Assembly: GCA_002633005.1 (NCBI GenBank)
Contig: NMRA01000204.1
Coordinates: forward strand, 603,321 to 667,320
DNA length: 64,000 nucleotides
Reading direction: 5' to 3'
DNA from: Phoronis australis
Taxonomy: Eukaryota > Phoronida > Phoronidae
A program made the position numbers and the translations under genes. Numbering within the stretch: the first letter of the stretch is position 1; every line of letters starts with the position of its first letter. Shown in pieces: positions 25,337-53,560 of this stretch. The notes under the pieces were generated by a model. It was given only the letters and a program-made list of their open reading frames with translations. It did no database searches and was not told where the DNA came from.

Positions 25337-28093
25337 AAACCAGCGTCTGTTCACGGATACTGTGCCGAGGTCACAGAGCATTTGAAATGACGTTCGTCGA
25401 CTGGCAGATGAAGCCAATCTTGCACCTGTCTAGACCTCTGCGCCTTGAGTGCTGCCTTCCGTGTTGTCTACAGGTAAGATAATGTTCTGGGATAATATCA
25501 TATGTCTTAGTTTTAAGCAGTTGAATTCTGCATCATTCTGAATAATGTACATTGCTACAATATCTGGTTTAACACTACTGTAATTCTAATGTATCGAGAC
25601 ACTTTGTTCCAAGTGATGTTTAGAGAACAATTGCGTCTTCACAAAAATTACACCCAATGAACCGAGTGAATTTTCAATTAAATGGGCGCCTGATCCTGCG
25701 CACTCACGAGTAAAATCTCTTCCGAATTGACTTCCGATGTTTTCACTAATTGTATAATGCGCGCATTTAGGCCCATGTGCCTATGTATATTGCAATCGAT
25801 GTGTTTTAAAAATAAAAAGAGTATTACGAAACTGTTACCCACCTGAACATGTGTGCCCAAGCGTCCCTAGTTGATGGGTGCGGGCGTTACGTCTTGTCTA
25901 CCACATATGCGCAGCGTTCGAAATACATGCTGGCCTGATGTCCCCGGGGCCAGTGGATTTGCCACCGGGCCAGTAACTTTTAAAAGATAAAACATATGGC
26001 ACCTGGGCCGGTAAATTTTTAGACTAACTGGCCCATCGGGTCAGCCCATTGATTTACTGAAGTTCGAACACTGCATGTGCGTGTAGTTTTACGTCTACAC
26101 AATTCGTTTTTTCAAAAACTACTGAGCAATATTTTCGCATGCAGATGCACACGGTTCACATGGAGGTGCATGACTCTAAGTACGGACATATGAAGTAAGT
26201 GCACAAACTGAGCGATTTCTCACTGTTTCCCCATCCATTCGTAAATTGAAAACATCAATTTTTACAGTAGCAACACAACCACCGCTCTCATGCGCCGTTG
26301 CTTACTGTACTCACGTTTTTCACGTAAGTTACACAAGCGCCTCCAGTAAAAGCATGCGCCGTAAACTTAAAAACTGATCAGTTCAAACTTAATGGCTATC
26401 CCCACAACATTGCGCAGTTTCAAGAGTTATTTTATGTCGGCCAAGTTAACAAACCATTATGCACCGTGCATCTGACCTATGGCCAAGCAGAAAATACGTA
26501 ATGTTGACAGGAGGTGGAAGTGCAAGCTCCACTAGGCTGGGTGGTGGGCTACGTTAAACAGGTGTGGACATTGGTGTGTCCTCAGTTCCATATTACAAAT
26601 GCTAACCGGGACACTCTACTACTAGTGAATGGACCCTGTTGTACATGTGGCTGTTGCGGAGATGTGGAATTCGAGGTGAGCTTTACAAGCTTTTTTGAGA
26701 ACTATAATGACATAAGTCTCAATAACCTAGTATAAAAGAACGGCAGCAAGCCGCCTTCCATCACGAACACCAACTATTGACTCGATCACGAATTAGTTTC
26801 AAATTGTTTCTCAATCAAATTGAAGACAATTTCACGGCTTCGAAAGATGTGACACTTCGCTATTGCTCGCAATCAGGATCTACAAATTGGCTTAGCGCGT
26901 CATATTTTTGCACCAAGCACGATTTCGAAAAATAACGACCTTTCAGTTCTTTGCCATACCGTCATACACTATTTCTCTTCTGAAAAAGATACAAGTTCAG
27001 AACCCGTGGTCCAAATCAAGTTCGCTTCCTAAACGAAAGGCGGATTTACAGCCGGACATAACTTCTGAAAAGCAATCCATACCAATTACGGGTAGGGACA
27101 CAGCTGTGTTGATCCAATTCAATTTCTGTTTTCTCCGTTATATAGGTTCTCACGACATGCTCCTTATGAAGTGCATACAACTGCTGTTTTTTGTAGATTA
27201 CTACAAAATCTTACCAAGCTTCTTGTTTGGTTTGAAACTGAAAAGCTTACAAAACGTTAACTTATTCAACAGACCACATCATTGCTAGGTTTTTAAGAAT
27301 GACTATGTAAACCACGTGACAACGAGGTTATGTAGGATATTACTGACAGGTTTGGCATTTTATCAAATATCTACAGAACTGTAGATTTCAAGTCAGTAAA
27401 AGCAGGAAGACTTCAGCGCTTAAACTCAAGACAGACTGAGCTGGAATTACACCAGTGAGCACGAAAATGTCACAAGAACATGTTGCAATAGCAAGCATTA
27501 GCACTTTGCAATAAGAGACTCAATGCTAACCTTCACGATTTCATTTTCACGAAAGAGGTCGCTCTAGCCGGCTGGTGACTGGTTGCCAAGCGAAGCAATA
27601 TCTTTTCGAGAAAGTTTTCATGATTTATCGCCTGACAGGTAAGATCTTCAGACAACGTAACTGCACTAGGCAAAATTGCCAAGAAACGAGGCGGCTTGGT
27701 TAAGGAAGTGTTCACCGACGCAGATTCATTCGCAGTGTCATTTCCCATGGACTTGGACGTCAAAGTAAAAGCAACCTTGCTTGGAGCCATTTTTTTAATT
27801 GTGAGTAATCCAGAAATGAATATATACAGGGATAACCACTTACAGTAGGCTTCCCAACAACTCTTTTTGTCTGGTATAACATAACTTAAACATAACTTCA
27901 CCTTGGCCTTGGGACCAGTCTAGCAGTGCAACAAGGACGTCACAGAAACAAAAATATCAGTGGTTAAGTTTTCCTGTCCACAATACACATGATTTTGCTA
28001 AAACTCCCTAAAAAGTCATACACCAATCTTGTAAAACTTATTCTAATACTGTAAATTTCTATTTTATAGGATTTCATGTACTTTGAGAGATAG
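25337..28093 (+). CDS. Phospholipid scramblase 3' cassette 3 (exons 4-7 only)
   Basis: Four exons: 25337-25473 (137 nt, one codon shorter than the other copies), 26511-26675 (165 nt), 27639-27800 (162 nt), 28070-28093 (stop TAG). The acceptor of the first exon follows a ten-T tract and is in phase 1, matching the exon 3 donor at 7531. Encoded features: CSRILCRGHRAFEM, the cysteine cluster CCLPCC (closest of the three cassettes to the PLSCR1 CCFPCC palmitoylation motif), GPCCTCGCCGDVEFE, an intact Ca2+ loop DADSFAVSFPMD, the helix KATLLGAIFLI and a very short tail DFMYFER. No 5' half of its own was found. All frames are intact, arguing against a pseudogene. Exon 6 begins at CAG|GTAAGA, where an acceptor is directly followed by a donor-like sequence. 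Confidence 0.9.
25912..26073. mobile_element. hAT-type MITE, 162 bp, with 8-bp target-site duplication
   Basis: Terminal inverted repeats cagcgttcgaa and ttcgaacactg fit the CAGNG-type ends of hAT elements. The flanking octamers are catatgcg and catgtgcg (7 of 8 identical), as expected for an 8-bp hAT duplication. There is no coding capacity. It sits in the intron between exons 4 and 5 of scramblase cassette 3. Confidence 0.8.
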
Positions 28094-29843
28094 ACAGCCT
28101 CACTACAACAGTGACAGAGCTTGCCAACAGTCTGGTGACATTAAATAGAGTAAATGTTACCATTACCTGAATAGTCAACTTCATTTTTACATTCACCATT
28201 TCTGTAACATTTACTTTCATACCTGAAGCTCAAACAGCAACTTCATGGTATTATTAATAAAACTTTTGGTTTGTAATGAGTTTATTCTTTTTTATGCAAA
28301 ACAGTCAACATTCTCAGGCAGAATTTTAATAAGACAGTGTGACATAGCACTAACTCTGCGTAGTACAAGGTTATTCTGATGAATAATCTACCATAGATGA
28401 ACCATTACTTCGACAAAGAACAGTTTTTCTTGCACGGACAGTAGACCACTAATTTCTCATACACAGCTGTTATTTTTATGAACCAACTGTGAAATGTATG
28501 AAATATAAGAAACTAATGATTAAAAGTGAGTGACAATGAAACATCAGGACTTGAATTGGCTACCTGCAGGGTAACCGGAAGGATCCCTTAATGACTTGTG
28601 CACAATATGCCTTTCCTCTAGGTAGGAAGTGTGTCTGCATGGAATATTGGGTCCCAAGGGGGTAATTGGGCATTACCAACAGGACTTCATGCAGCGTTGT
28701 CCTGGGCGTCCATTGGGACGCCCTAGCACTAATCTGGACGCCCTGACAAGGACGCCCAATGTATCATTTGGAGCCCTGTCAATCAGAATTTCTCCTTTGG
28801 ACACCCACATTGTAAGATTACTAGGACACCCCAGTTAATGAAAGAGAGAAGTTGGGCCTTTCAACTAAAAAATAGATATACAATGAATACAAAATGTATG
28901 TAAAGTGTTACAATGTTCAAACCATTTTCAAAGTATTTAGTAGACCTGTAATCATAAGCAGGTGCTTGGTTGCCAGAGTGTCTGCCATAGACATGTTAGC
29001 ATCATCTGTGTATTTTTCTTGTGTTGGTAACTGCAGCTTTGATGACTCATTGTACATTATATAAAGCTAGTTAAGATGATATGATAAACTTTATACCAGC
29101 AATTTGCACTCATGGTTCAACCAAAATCTGTAATATCTGTAATACTTGTTTGGTTAGAAATTTGGCTGTTTTCGTAAATTTAGACATAAAAGTCTTGATC
29201 CACATATTTTTTTTTTAGTAAAAAGATCACTACAAGAGAGATGTTTTTGAAAACGTACATGTAAAAGACTTGTTCTGTGTGTGGGGGGAGGGGGTTACTG
29301 GTGAATGGTGGTGGGGAGTGGGGATAATGCGTCGTTGCAATCATGGATGCCCTGGAATCCTGGGAACCCCAGTTTGAACACCCTATTTTCGAAATCCTGG
29401 ATAAAGCCCTGATTACCAAGTGCAAAACGCACTCCTAATCTGACTGAAAACTCCACCTGATGGATATTGCGCAAACATCTGCCCACTGCATCAGCTTTTT
29501 AATTCGAGTATCTTGACTTTTTCATTTCCTGCTTCTGACAATAACGCGTAGTTTCTGTTTCATAAAATCAGCGACACACGTTAAGGCTGAGTTATTGACA
29601 ACACAAGTTTTAACCCTGTCATGCACTCTCCTATAGTCCCATGATTCTGTTCATCCAATTGCTGCCAGTTAAAGCAAGTGCGTAGTTACATTGCAGTGTG
29701 AATTAACATATCCACAACTTCCTCGCTCTTTCCTCTCTCTGGGGCACTAATACACTCCAGACAGAAATGTGTCTCCCTCTCTCTGTAACCGAGGCATTAA
29801 CAAGTGCCAGTCACAATAGATACTTGACTATTCTCTCCATCTT
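28094..29843. other. Intergenic interval between convergent scramblase and RNF7 3' ends
   Basis: Holds the poly(A) signal of scramblase cassette 3, a short array around ggacgccc (about 28705-28830) and a G-rich patch (29280-29325). No exon recognised. Confidence 0.5.
28256..28261 (+). terminator. Poly(A) signal AATAAA, scramblase cassette 3
   Basis: Canonical hexamer 163 bp after the cassette 3 stop codon, inside aataaaactttt. Confidence 0.6.
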
Positions 29844-32800
29844 CTACTTCCCTATCCTCTGCACAACCCATTCTTGTTGACAGAGAGGACATCTGTTGTT
29901 CTGTTTCACCCACAACGACATACAACAGTTATGAAACGAATGATTGCACTCTCCCCATACAACTGAAATAACAATCATGCAGTCATGTCAATAAAATGAA
30001 ATTCAGAGTTGACCACAGTTGAAAACAATGCTAAAGCCTAACCTCTGAGCATCTCATTCTGGCAAATGAAAGTCATTGAGCAGAGTTCTGTACCACACTA
30101 CAGGGATCTGTACTACGCTGCAGGGTTCTACCACACTGCATATAAGTGGTTACATACCTGTGTTCCACAAACTTTTGACTTAAACATCTCATTGTTGGGA
30201 CAACTGTTCCAAAGTCAAATAAGAAGTGATTTCTGGGTTTTGAAGGAACTGACTGATTTACAGAAACTTTAAACCAGGCTCTACATGTTGACATGTTCCA
30301 ATGGGTCAGTTTATGTGTTCATCACGGTCTTAAAATAACTGCCATTTCTTACGACCCCAGACACCACTCCTGGTCTTAGGAACAAGATGAGATCAGTTAT
30401 ATTACCAACAAGTGGTCTTGATCAACAGTTTAGTCTCTGTGATGAATGCCTGTTTACAAAGGCAATTTATCTTACTAATATCTCATAAGCAAAACATTGA
30501 CCAGCATATTCAAAACTGTTCCACATATGTCAGACTATGGGCAAATTAACTTATATTATTGGTATTTTTCTGAAAATGAACCCTTAACTGTTACTGCTTT
30601 TATTACACTGGAGATCTGGTAAATAGAAAGACAGTGACACTTCAAAGGGTTCCTCTATAAAAGAAGGAATAGAGTGACTTTACATTTCACCATTAAGACT
30701 AAAAGACATATGTTGGGCCATTGCACTTCTGCACTGTTAACAAGAACCTCTCCCCTTCAGCTGTTATCAGGGACAGCAACCACCTCCGGTAAAAAATCTG
30801 AGGTTATGACCTGTTGAGAATACCTAAGTGACCTAGGTCCTGAGGACAACGATTGAATAGCTAACTTTCGAAATAGCCGCGCCATATTGAAATTCACAAA
30901 CTCCTCAGACAGGGATCAGATCTTTGGTGGGTAGGCGTTCAGCTCCAGCTAGAGATCCCATGCAATGGGAACAGGTTTCAACCTACTGGTATAAACACCG
31001 TTTTAACACCTTTCCTGCTATTTCAGTGCCGCCAAATTTCCACTGCTGTGTAGTGCTATGTACTAATGCCTTACGAAAAAGGCAAACCTTTTCAAATATC
31101 AATGAATGAACAAGGACATCATGTTCCCTACAGTTCCCACTGCGAAGAAGTATCCGCCAACAAAGCCAGTGGCTGTGGCCTGTAAAGCATGAGAATTTCA
31201 AACCCAGACAGTGTCAAAAAGCTAAAATAAATTAGTGAACTTAAACTAGTCAAAAAATGGGAGGGGCTGACATGGGAATTCATAATGAACCACTATGAAA
31301 TAATTTTATTTCTGTCCACCAAATCTGAGTTGGAATCAATCGGAATTCACTTTCGTGCTCTCATTACTCTAGAGAGCACCAATACGAAAAGTCTCCTATT
31401 GTAGTGTTAGGGCCTTCACTCATCTGAGTGGAAAGTTGCCGAACAAAGAATTGAGAGTCTTGACTTATCAGCACACACATCTAGTTCATAAGTATGGAAT
31501 GAAGTGAGTTCCTCAAATTGTGTGAAAGCTATGAGAAATTTTTTCCAAGGCATACACACATTGTCTTTCTACAGTCATACATACCAACACACTCCTCTCG
31601 TTTATTTTCTGGCTGACATCTTAAACAAGCATCTGAAAGAGGTAATGTTTGCATTTATTACACAACAATTACATTAATTTACATAATAACATTTTAGCAT
31701 CGTGTCCGCCTCATTTCAAGGATTATGTTACTGATAGGTCTTCATTATCCTAGGACATGATGTTTTCTTAGTTATACTTTGTTCCATTGTTAGGTTCATG
31801 GGCACAAGTGCCCTGGTGGATGTCAGTACTCAGTTTATCATTACTGGACTTATTTAGATTACCCAGTGCTAGAAAGGGAGTTATTCTCTCCACCCAAGCC
31901 CACCCTCTCTCGGACCAGGGGCCCATGCTCTCAAAAATCAAGAGAAGTGTTGTGACATACTGTCATACAGAACCTCTTTAAATCGCTTGCCTTGTTATTG
32001 AACGGTTTGGACACTTGACTCTCATACTGGTGACCTGTGTTCAACACCTGTCGTCGGCACGTTTTTTTCTACAGGACCGATTAGACAATACCACTGTCTC
32101 TACTGGCTCCAGTAGAGATGGTGGCCATCCCATAGGCCCTCAATACGTCGGAAGCTTTTTGACGAATTATGCCACAAACTGATTAAACCATCAACATCAT
32201 GTTGCACATAGAGGGCCACCTTAGGAGACTTGATGTCTTTAATTCCTTCCAACTCAAACAAATGCTCCCACAATCTAAACTTTTTTCAATCAGTCCTTCA
32301 TTCACTTGCCTAAGAGATATGACATTATATCCCGAGGTGTGAGCGATTTAAAAATGGCGAGTTCTTGAATCAGGCAACTGAATGAAGGACTGATCGAAAA
32401 AAAAGTTTCATTGAGGGAGCATTTGTTTGAGTTGGAAGGAATTAAATATGTCAATGGCCCCCTACAGTGTCCCTCTATGTACAATGGTTCGCAACATGAT
32501 TTTGATGGTTTAATGAGAGTAAGGCATAATTTGCCAAAAAGCTTCCGGTGTATGGAAAGCCTATGGATGACTACCATCTCTACTGCAGCCAGTTGAGACA
32601 GTGGCACTGTCTCAGGTCCAATATGCTCAGTGCATTACTGTACTAAAATGTTGTATAGCACTTGTAGTGAATGCGCTTCAGTGCATCTACGGTAGTGGCG
32701 TCACGCGGAAGTTTACATCACATCCTGGGACTTTAGAATTCCTGTAGAGCAGCAGTTCAAAGTTAGGGAGTTACCACTGTGAAGTCTGGGTGTTCAGATG

Positions 32801-33631
32801 GGTTATTGCTGTGTGTTTGACTTGAGATAGTCACTGTGTACATTTGTGTATAAATGTATATATTAGCTTGCACGCAGTACTAGCAGTTTGTAGAGTTCTG
32901 AGTGGACTGAGAGAAGCTATTCTAAGGTAAGCTGTTCTAGTAGTAATACTTGCTTCTATCTTGTGACTCCGAAAGACGAGACTTGTTCAGAGAGATTAAA
33001 TCATATTATTCAGAGTATTTAGTGTAACAGGCCAGGGGCAGGGTGGAGTCAGTTAAGTTGCATTATATTGTAACAATGTGTTTAGGGTGGCACACAACAC
33101 ATTTAACCAAACCTCTTAAATTGTTTTAAAGGAAAAAAGAATGCTCTTGGTCAGTTCTTGCATGAAGTTGTGGTTTTATCAAAAATTGAATTCGTGTTTC
33201 TAGATCACTTAATTAGACCAGGCAGAAACTTCATAAAATTCTTTACTCAGTAGGTTATTCAGGTATCAACCAGCTGCTCTACAGCTTTCAAAATTGCTGC
33301 ACAGATAAATCAAGAACAATACTTAATGACATGGGTTCTTCCAGTATTTAGTAAATTATCTGCAAAGTGAATCGAAAGTGACAACTGACCAAAGCGTGAT
33401 GTTCTCATGTTCACTCTTTCTCATCTCAGTTTCTGTCAAATTAGTTTTCTGGACAACCCAATCTCCATACTGTGACCAAGATAAAAACTTACCCATAACT
33501 TGGACTCTACAGATTGCACACGTATCACTTTTTACGTCCCAGCTCCACATAGCAACCGCATTCCACTTCTTCAATGTGAACATTTTATCTGTTTTTGGTG
33601 GAGTTTCCCGATCTACTTCCATCTCCGACAT
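29844..33631 (-). CDS. RNF7: RNF7 / RBX2 (SAG), RING subunit of cullin-RING ubiquitin ligases
   Basis: Three minus-strand exons: 33493-33631, 31585-31632, 29844-29962 (101 aa). The product is the RING-H2 subunit, typically paired with CUL5, that recruits E2 enzymes and promotes cullin neddylation in cytosol and nucleus. Visible features: a short acidic N-terminus ([15 protein letters not shown]), [18 protein letters not shown] (the strand that inserts into the cullin), the zinc ligands [15 protein letters not shown] and EEC, then [21 protein letters not shown] and the C-terminus EWVVQRIGK, nearly identical to vertebrate RNF7 and distinct from RBX1. The junctions VM-G|AT and V-G|TT are phase 1 and rebuild one uninterrupted protein. 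Human RNF7 is slightly longer at the N-terminus. The start at 33631 follows acaaa and is the only upstream ATG in frame. It is divergent from the Shark gene, 360 bp away. Confidence 0.96.
32088..32605. repeat. Large imperfect inverted repeat in RNF7 intron 1
   Basis: Arms of about 230 bp (32088-32316 and 32371-32605) are reverse complements at roughly 75-80%, with a ~55 bp spacer. Shared blocks include ccaactcaaacaaatgctcc, ggaagctttttg, attaaaccatcaa and cagtccttcattca. Read in the same sense, both arms encode similar peptides ([10 protein letters not shown], HDxDGL, KSFRxxExLW), so the ancestral unit may have been coding. Origin unknown. Confidence 0.75.
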
Positions 33632-33991
33632 TTTGTCTGATTTGTCACGCTCCCTGGTGGTAAGTTTACAGAAATGAATAATATTTTGTTTTAAACTTTC
33701 TTGTTGGTTAGGTTAAACTGTAATTATCGGACTGTTATTACTAATTTATTTTGATGTGTTAAAATATCATGTAGGTTGTTTTCTCTACAAAGGCGAATAA
33801 AAACAAAGGCGAATGAAAAAGGTATTAGTCACGTGACAAAAGATGGAGGTCATAAACAAGGAAGTACCCTGTAGTTTCGAATTGGCATGGTGTGTTTACG
33901 TGAATACTGGTTGTGCGAATAGGTAATTACCTCGTAGGAACACGGTGCTGCGTCAAGTAATCTCTCAAGGGTATACACACGACAAGACAAG
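33632..33991. promoter_or_regulatory. Bidirectional promoter region between RNF7 and Shark
   Basis: The two start codons are 360 bp apart on opposite strands, so this interval should contain both promoters and 5' UTRs. It has a perfect palindromic E-box gtcacgtgac (33828-33837; USF/TFE type) and a YY1-like aagatggagg just after it. A second YY1-like element, caagatggct, overlaps the Shark ATG. No TATA box stands out. The promoter role is inferred from geometry and motifs. Confidence 0.6.
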
Positions 33992-50647
<16,656 letters not shown>

Positions 50648-52344
50648 TTTTGTGTTGAAAGTCAGTACTTAGGTTTTGTCAACTTCCATGCAACTGGTGC
50701 TATGTGAGTTGTTTATGAAGACCTGTCATGTGCCATGTTTGAGCTTGCGTGCTCATGTAATGTCATTGTAAAAAGCAATGTTTCATGTCAACGGGATATA
50801 TCCTGCTTACTCTAAACCTTAAACTCAAATTATAAATCACTTTACTACAACAGTCAAATATGTCTCAACCTTGAGCTGATGATTTCCTTAATTGGAAAAC
50901 AGACAGTTCATTTTTTACTGTTTATTTTTAATATGAAAACTGTACTGTACAATAATTGGAGCTCAGCCCAGAAAGCGTTATATCTGGTCATCAGCATGTA
51001 TGAAAGAGGGAATGTCAAAGGTTAAAAGGTCAATCATGGCATGTAATTGTGAATGTCTTAGTGCTTCAGTTCAAACTGACGTTAACTTGGTATGTCTTCA
51101 TACTCAGACTTAACGACTGCCATTACGGCCAGTACATTGGTGAACTGTGTGGCAATTTAAATTGAAGGGGTTACGTTCTCGTAGCTAAGACTGGGCTAAC
51201 ACCATTGGATACAACTAGTCCTTATTTTTTATTGTTTATCAAGATGTAATAGACAATTATTGACTTTCAGCTATGCCAATGTTTTGGTTTTCAGGCTCGA
51301 AAAATGTGATTATGTTTAAGGTCATTATCACATTTTTGGGGCCTAAAAACAAACATGTCAACGAAGTGTGAAAGTCAGTGATTGCTTGCGTGATTACATC
51401 TACTAAGTAATTCATAGAAGGATATGTTTGGCCTTTCAGTCATGTTACTCGTTTGATCATTCGGCAACCAGTTTTTACCTGCAACATAGATTTTGAATGG
51501 ACTCGGAATAGACAAAGGAGCAGTCAATTACATATTGGGAAAGGTACCGTGATTGGAAGGCATATACGATGTTTTTAATGCAAAACAATCGAAAATCACC
51601 ATTTGGTGATATCAATACTATCGCTAGCGAGGTGCATGTCAGCACACTCAGCATACATGGTGTAAGTGATGTGTATAGAACATATAGCCTTTGAAAGCGC
51701 ACCTTTTGGACAATAGCATGAAGGAAGGAACTGAGATGCCTTGATGAAGACACTTACTAGGGTCCAGCATTTTGAGAACCAGTTTTGTCCACTTATATAA
51801 CAGGTTTCAAACTGGTTCTCTAATTACAGCACTCATATGTTTGATTATTGCCAAAGGTTGTATTCAAAGAATGGTTAATATTTTACTGTGCTCTGAATCT
51901 GAAAACAAACGTGATATCAGAGTTTAAATAGGGTAAAACAGACTAGGAAATTCAGTGATGTGCTAGTGGTGCAATGGTTTAGTGGCTTGTGAACAGGACG
52001 ATCCTCAGATCAATATTGTGATGAGATCTCCCAAATTTTTTTACAAAATAAATTTAACTACAATTTCATAGTAGCAGGCAGTATGATAGTAGGAGTAGTC
52101 AATGTGTAGAATTACAGACTGGCTGCTGGTGGGTTTATAACTACAAAATCTTTACAAATACGATATATTTCCATGTTCAACGTCGCGTCGTTTTTAACGA
52201 AATCTGCATCTAGGAGTCACTACTGCCAAATAGTACTAAGTTTCACGTTTTGTCTGTAGATACTAGGAAGTGCCTCTTGGGATCATATCTTTTGGTTTTA
52301 TTTCACATAGTGCCATGGACATTACCCAGTAACCACTAAGAAAC
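50648..52344. other. Shark 3' UTR and downstream intergenic sequence
   Basis: No exon recognised. A perfect 12-bp inverted repeat (gagaaccagttt / aaactggttctc, 51774-51820) forms a short hairpin and resembles one near 2170. A tRNA-like stretch, gtggtgcaatggtttagtgg, begins near 51966. Confidence 0.45.
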
Positions 52345-53560
52345 ATTTAAACAGGATATTGTCGTCACCTCTATCTTGCAGAATCTTACTGAAATTTGGC
52401 AGGTGTGTTCATATGCGGCTGACACCGAGATTCGAACTGATCCGAATGCCGCTGTGCCCCCTAGTGACAATTTTAATTTTTACGTTTGCCTCAGTCTGTA
52501 GCTTCAAATTTCCTTGATGGATTTTCATGAAATTTTGCAAATAGGTTTTTAATAAAGAAACAATGGTATCATTTCATTTTTGGATGGATTCAACAGATTT
52601 TACGCCACCTTGTGGCTATTTTGGCATCCGTTTTCTAGCATCCACCTCTCTATCTGCAGTACCGCTCAAAGGATCATTATGAAAATTTACATAAAGGTAT
52701 TCCTGATAAGGCCACGACTGATGTTGACTTTCGTCGGATGGTCCAACTATTGTGTTGTCTCCTAGTGGCGATTTGTTTTTTGCATCTGTAGCTGATTCTC
52801 CTTAACCCTTTGAAGGAACTTTCAATTGAAATTTGACAGATGTATTCCTATGGAGCTGACGACAAACAGTAACAAGTGTCGAACTAATCCAAATACTACT
52901 GTGCCTCCTACAGGCAAAATCATGTTTTTTTTAAGTTTGCCTCAGTCTGTATCTTTGGAGTTCATTAATGTATTTTCTTTAAATGCAGCTAATAGATGGT
53001 CTCCTATAAAGAGGGCAACAGATGATGATAAGTTTCAGACCAATCAGACTGTGACGGATTACAAGACAAACCGTCCAAGGCGAAACACTTGATGGCTTGA
53101 GGATATTGTTCGTTGTTGATATTATGAAAGAGTTCCAGTGTTTAACTTGTATTACAATACATTTGAACCAGTGAACAACGCTTCATACTCACAGCTACGT
53201 TCGTTCATTCCAAAAAATACCGGCTACAGGTGTTCGCCACAACTCCTCGAGTGCCTGAACACGAGTTCCAGTTCAAACGCCAACCAATCACATGTTAAAG
53301 CCGAGTCCATGTGGTTAGGCCCCCAGAATTACAGCGACACCCATAGTCAATTAAATTAGGGAATCCGTTACACAGACTAAAGCTGTGCCCCCTAGTGTCA
53401 ATTATTTTTTTACGTTTGCCTCTGTAACTCGGGAGTTCCTTTGTCTTAGTTCAAGGACTTCGGCAAATAGTTGTGTATTACAAAGACAGCGTCACCTTCT
53501 CAATTTGGATGGGTCTGATGCTTTCTGCACCATCTAATGGTGGCCATAGAACCACACCGT
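52345..53560. repeat. Cluster of three copies of the dispersed repeat (B, C, D)
   Basis: Copies at about 52345-52700, 52796-52990 and 53375-53560. Shared blocks in order are gctgtgccccctagtg, tttacgtttgcctc(agtctgta), gcaaatag and a caccNNNtggtgg/cttgtggc box. They match copy A at 4365-4680. Together they suggest a mid-repetitive family with one local burst. Confidence 0.65.

Noticed and set aside
26908-27288. 126-codon plus-strand open frame between scramblase cassette 3 exons 5 and 6
   Set aside because: Starts at a non-ATG codon, resembles nothing and sits in an intron with good flanking splice sites; length is compatible with chance.
51961-52035. Possible tRNA gene starting gtggtgcaatggtttagtgg
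   Set aside because: Only an A-box-like start is present; there is no B box or cloverleaf pairing.
52988-53094. Possible terminal exon encoding a basic tail (KRATDDDKFQ ... RPRRNT)
   Set aside because: The acceptor is plausible but it lies inside dispersed-repeat copy C with no upstream partner exon.
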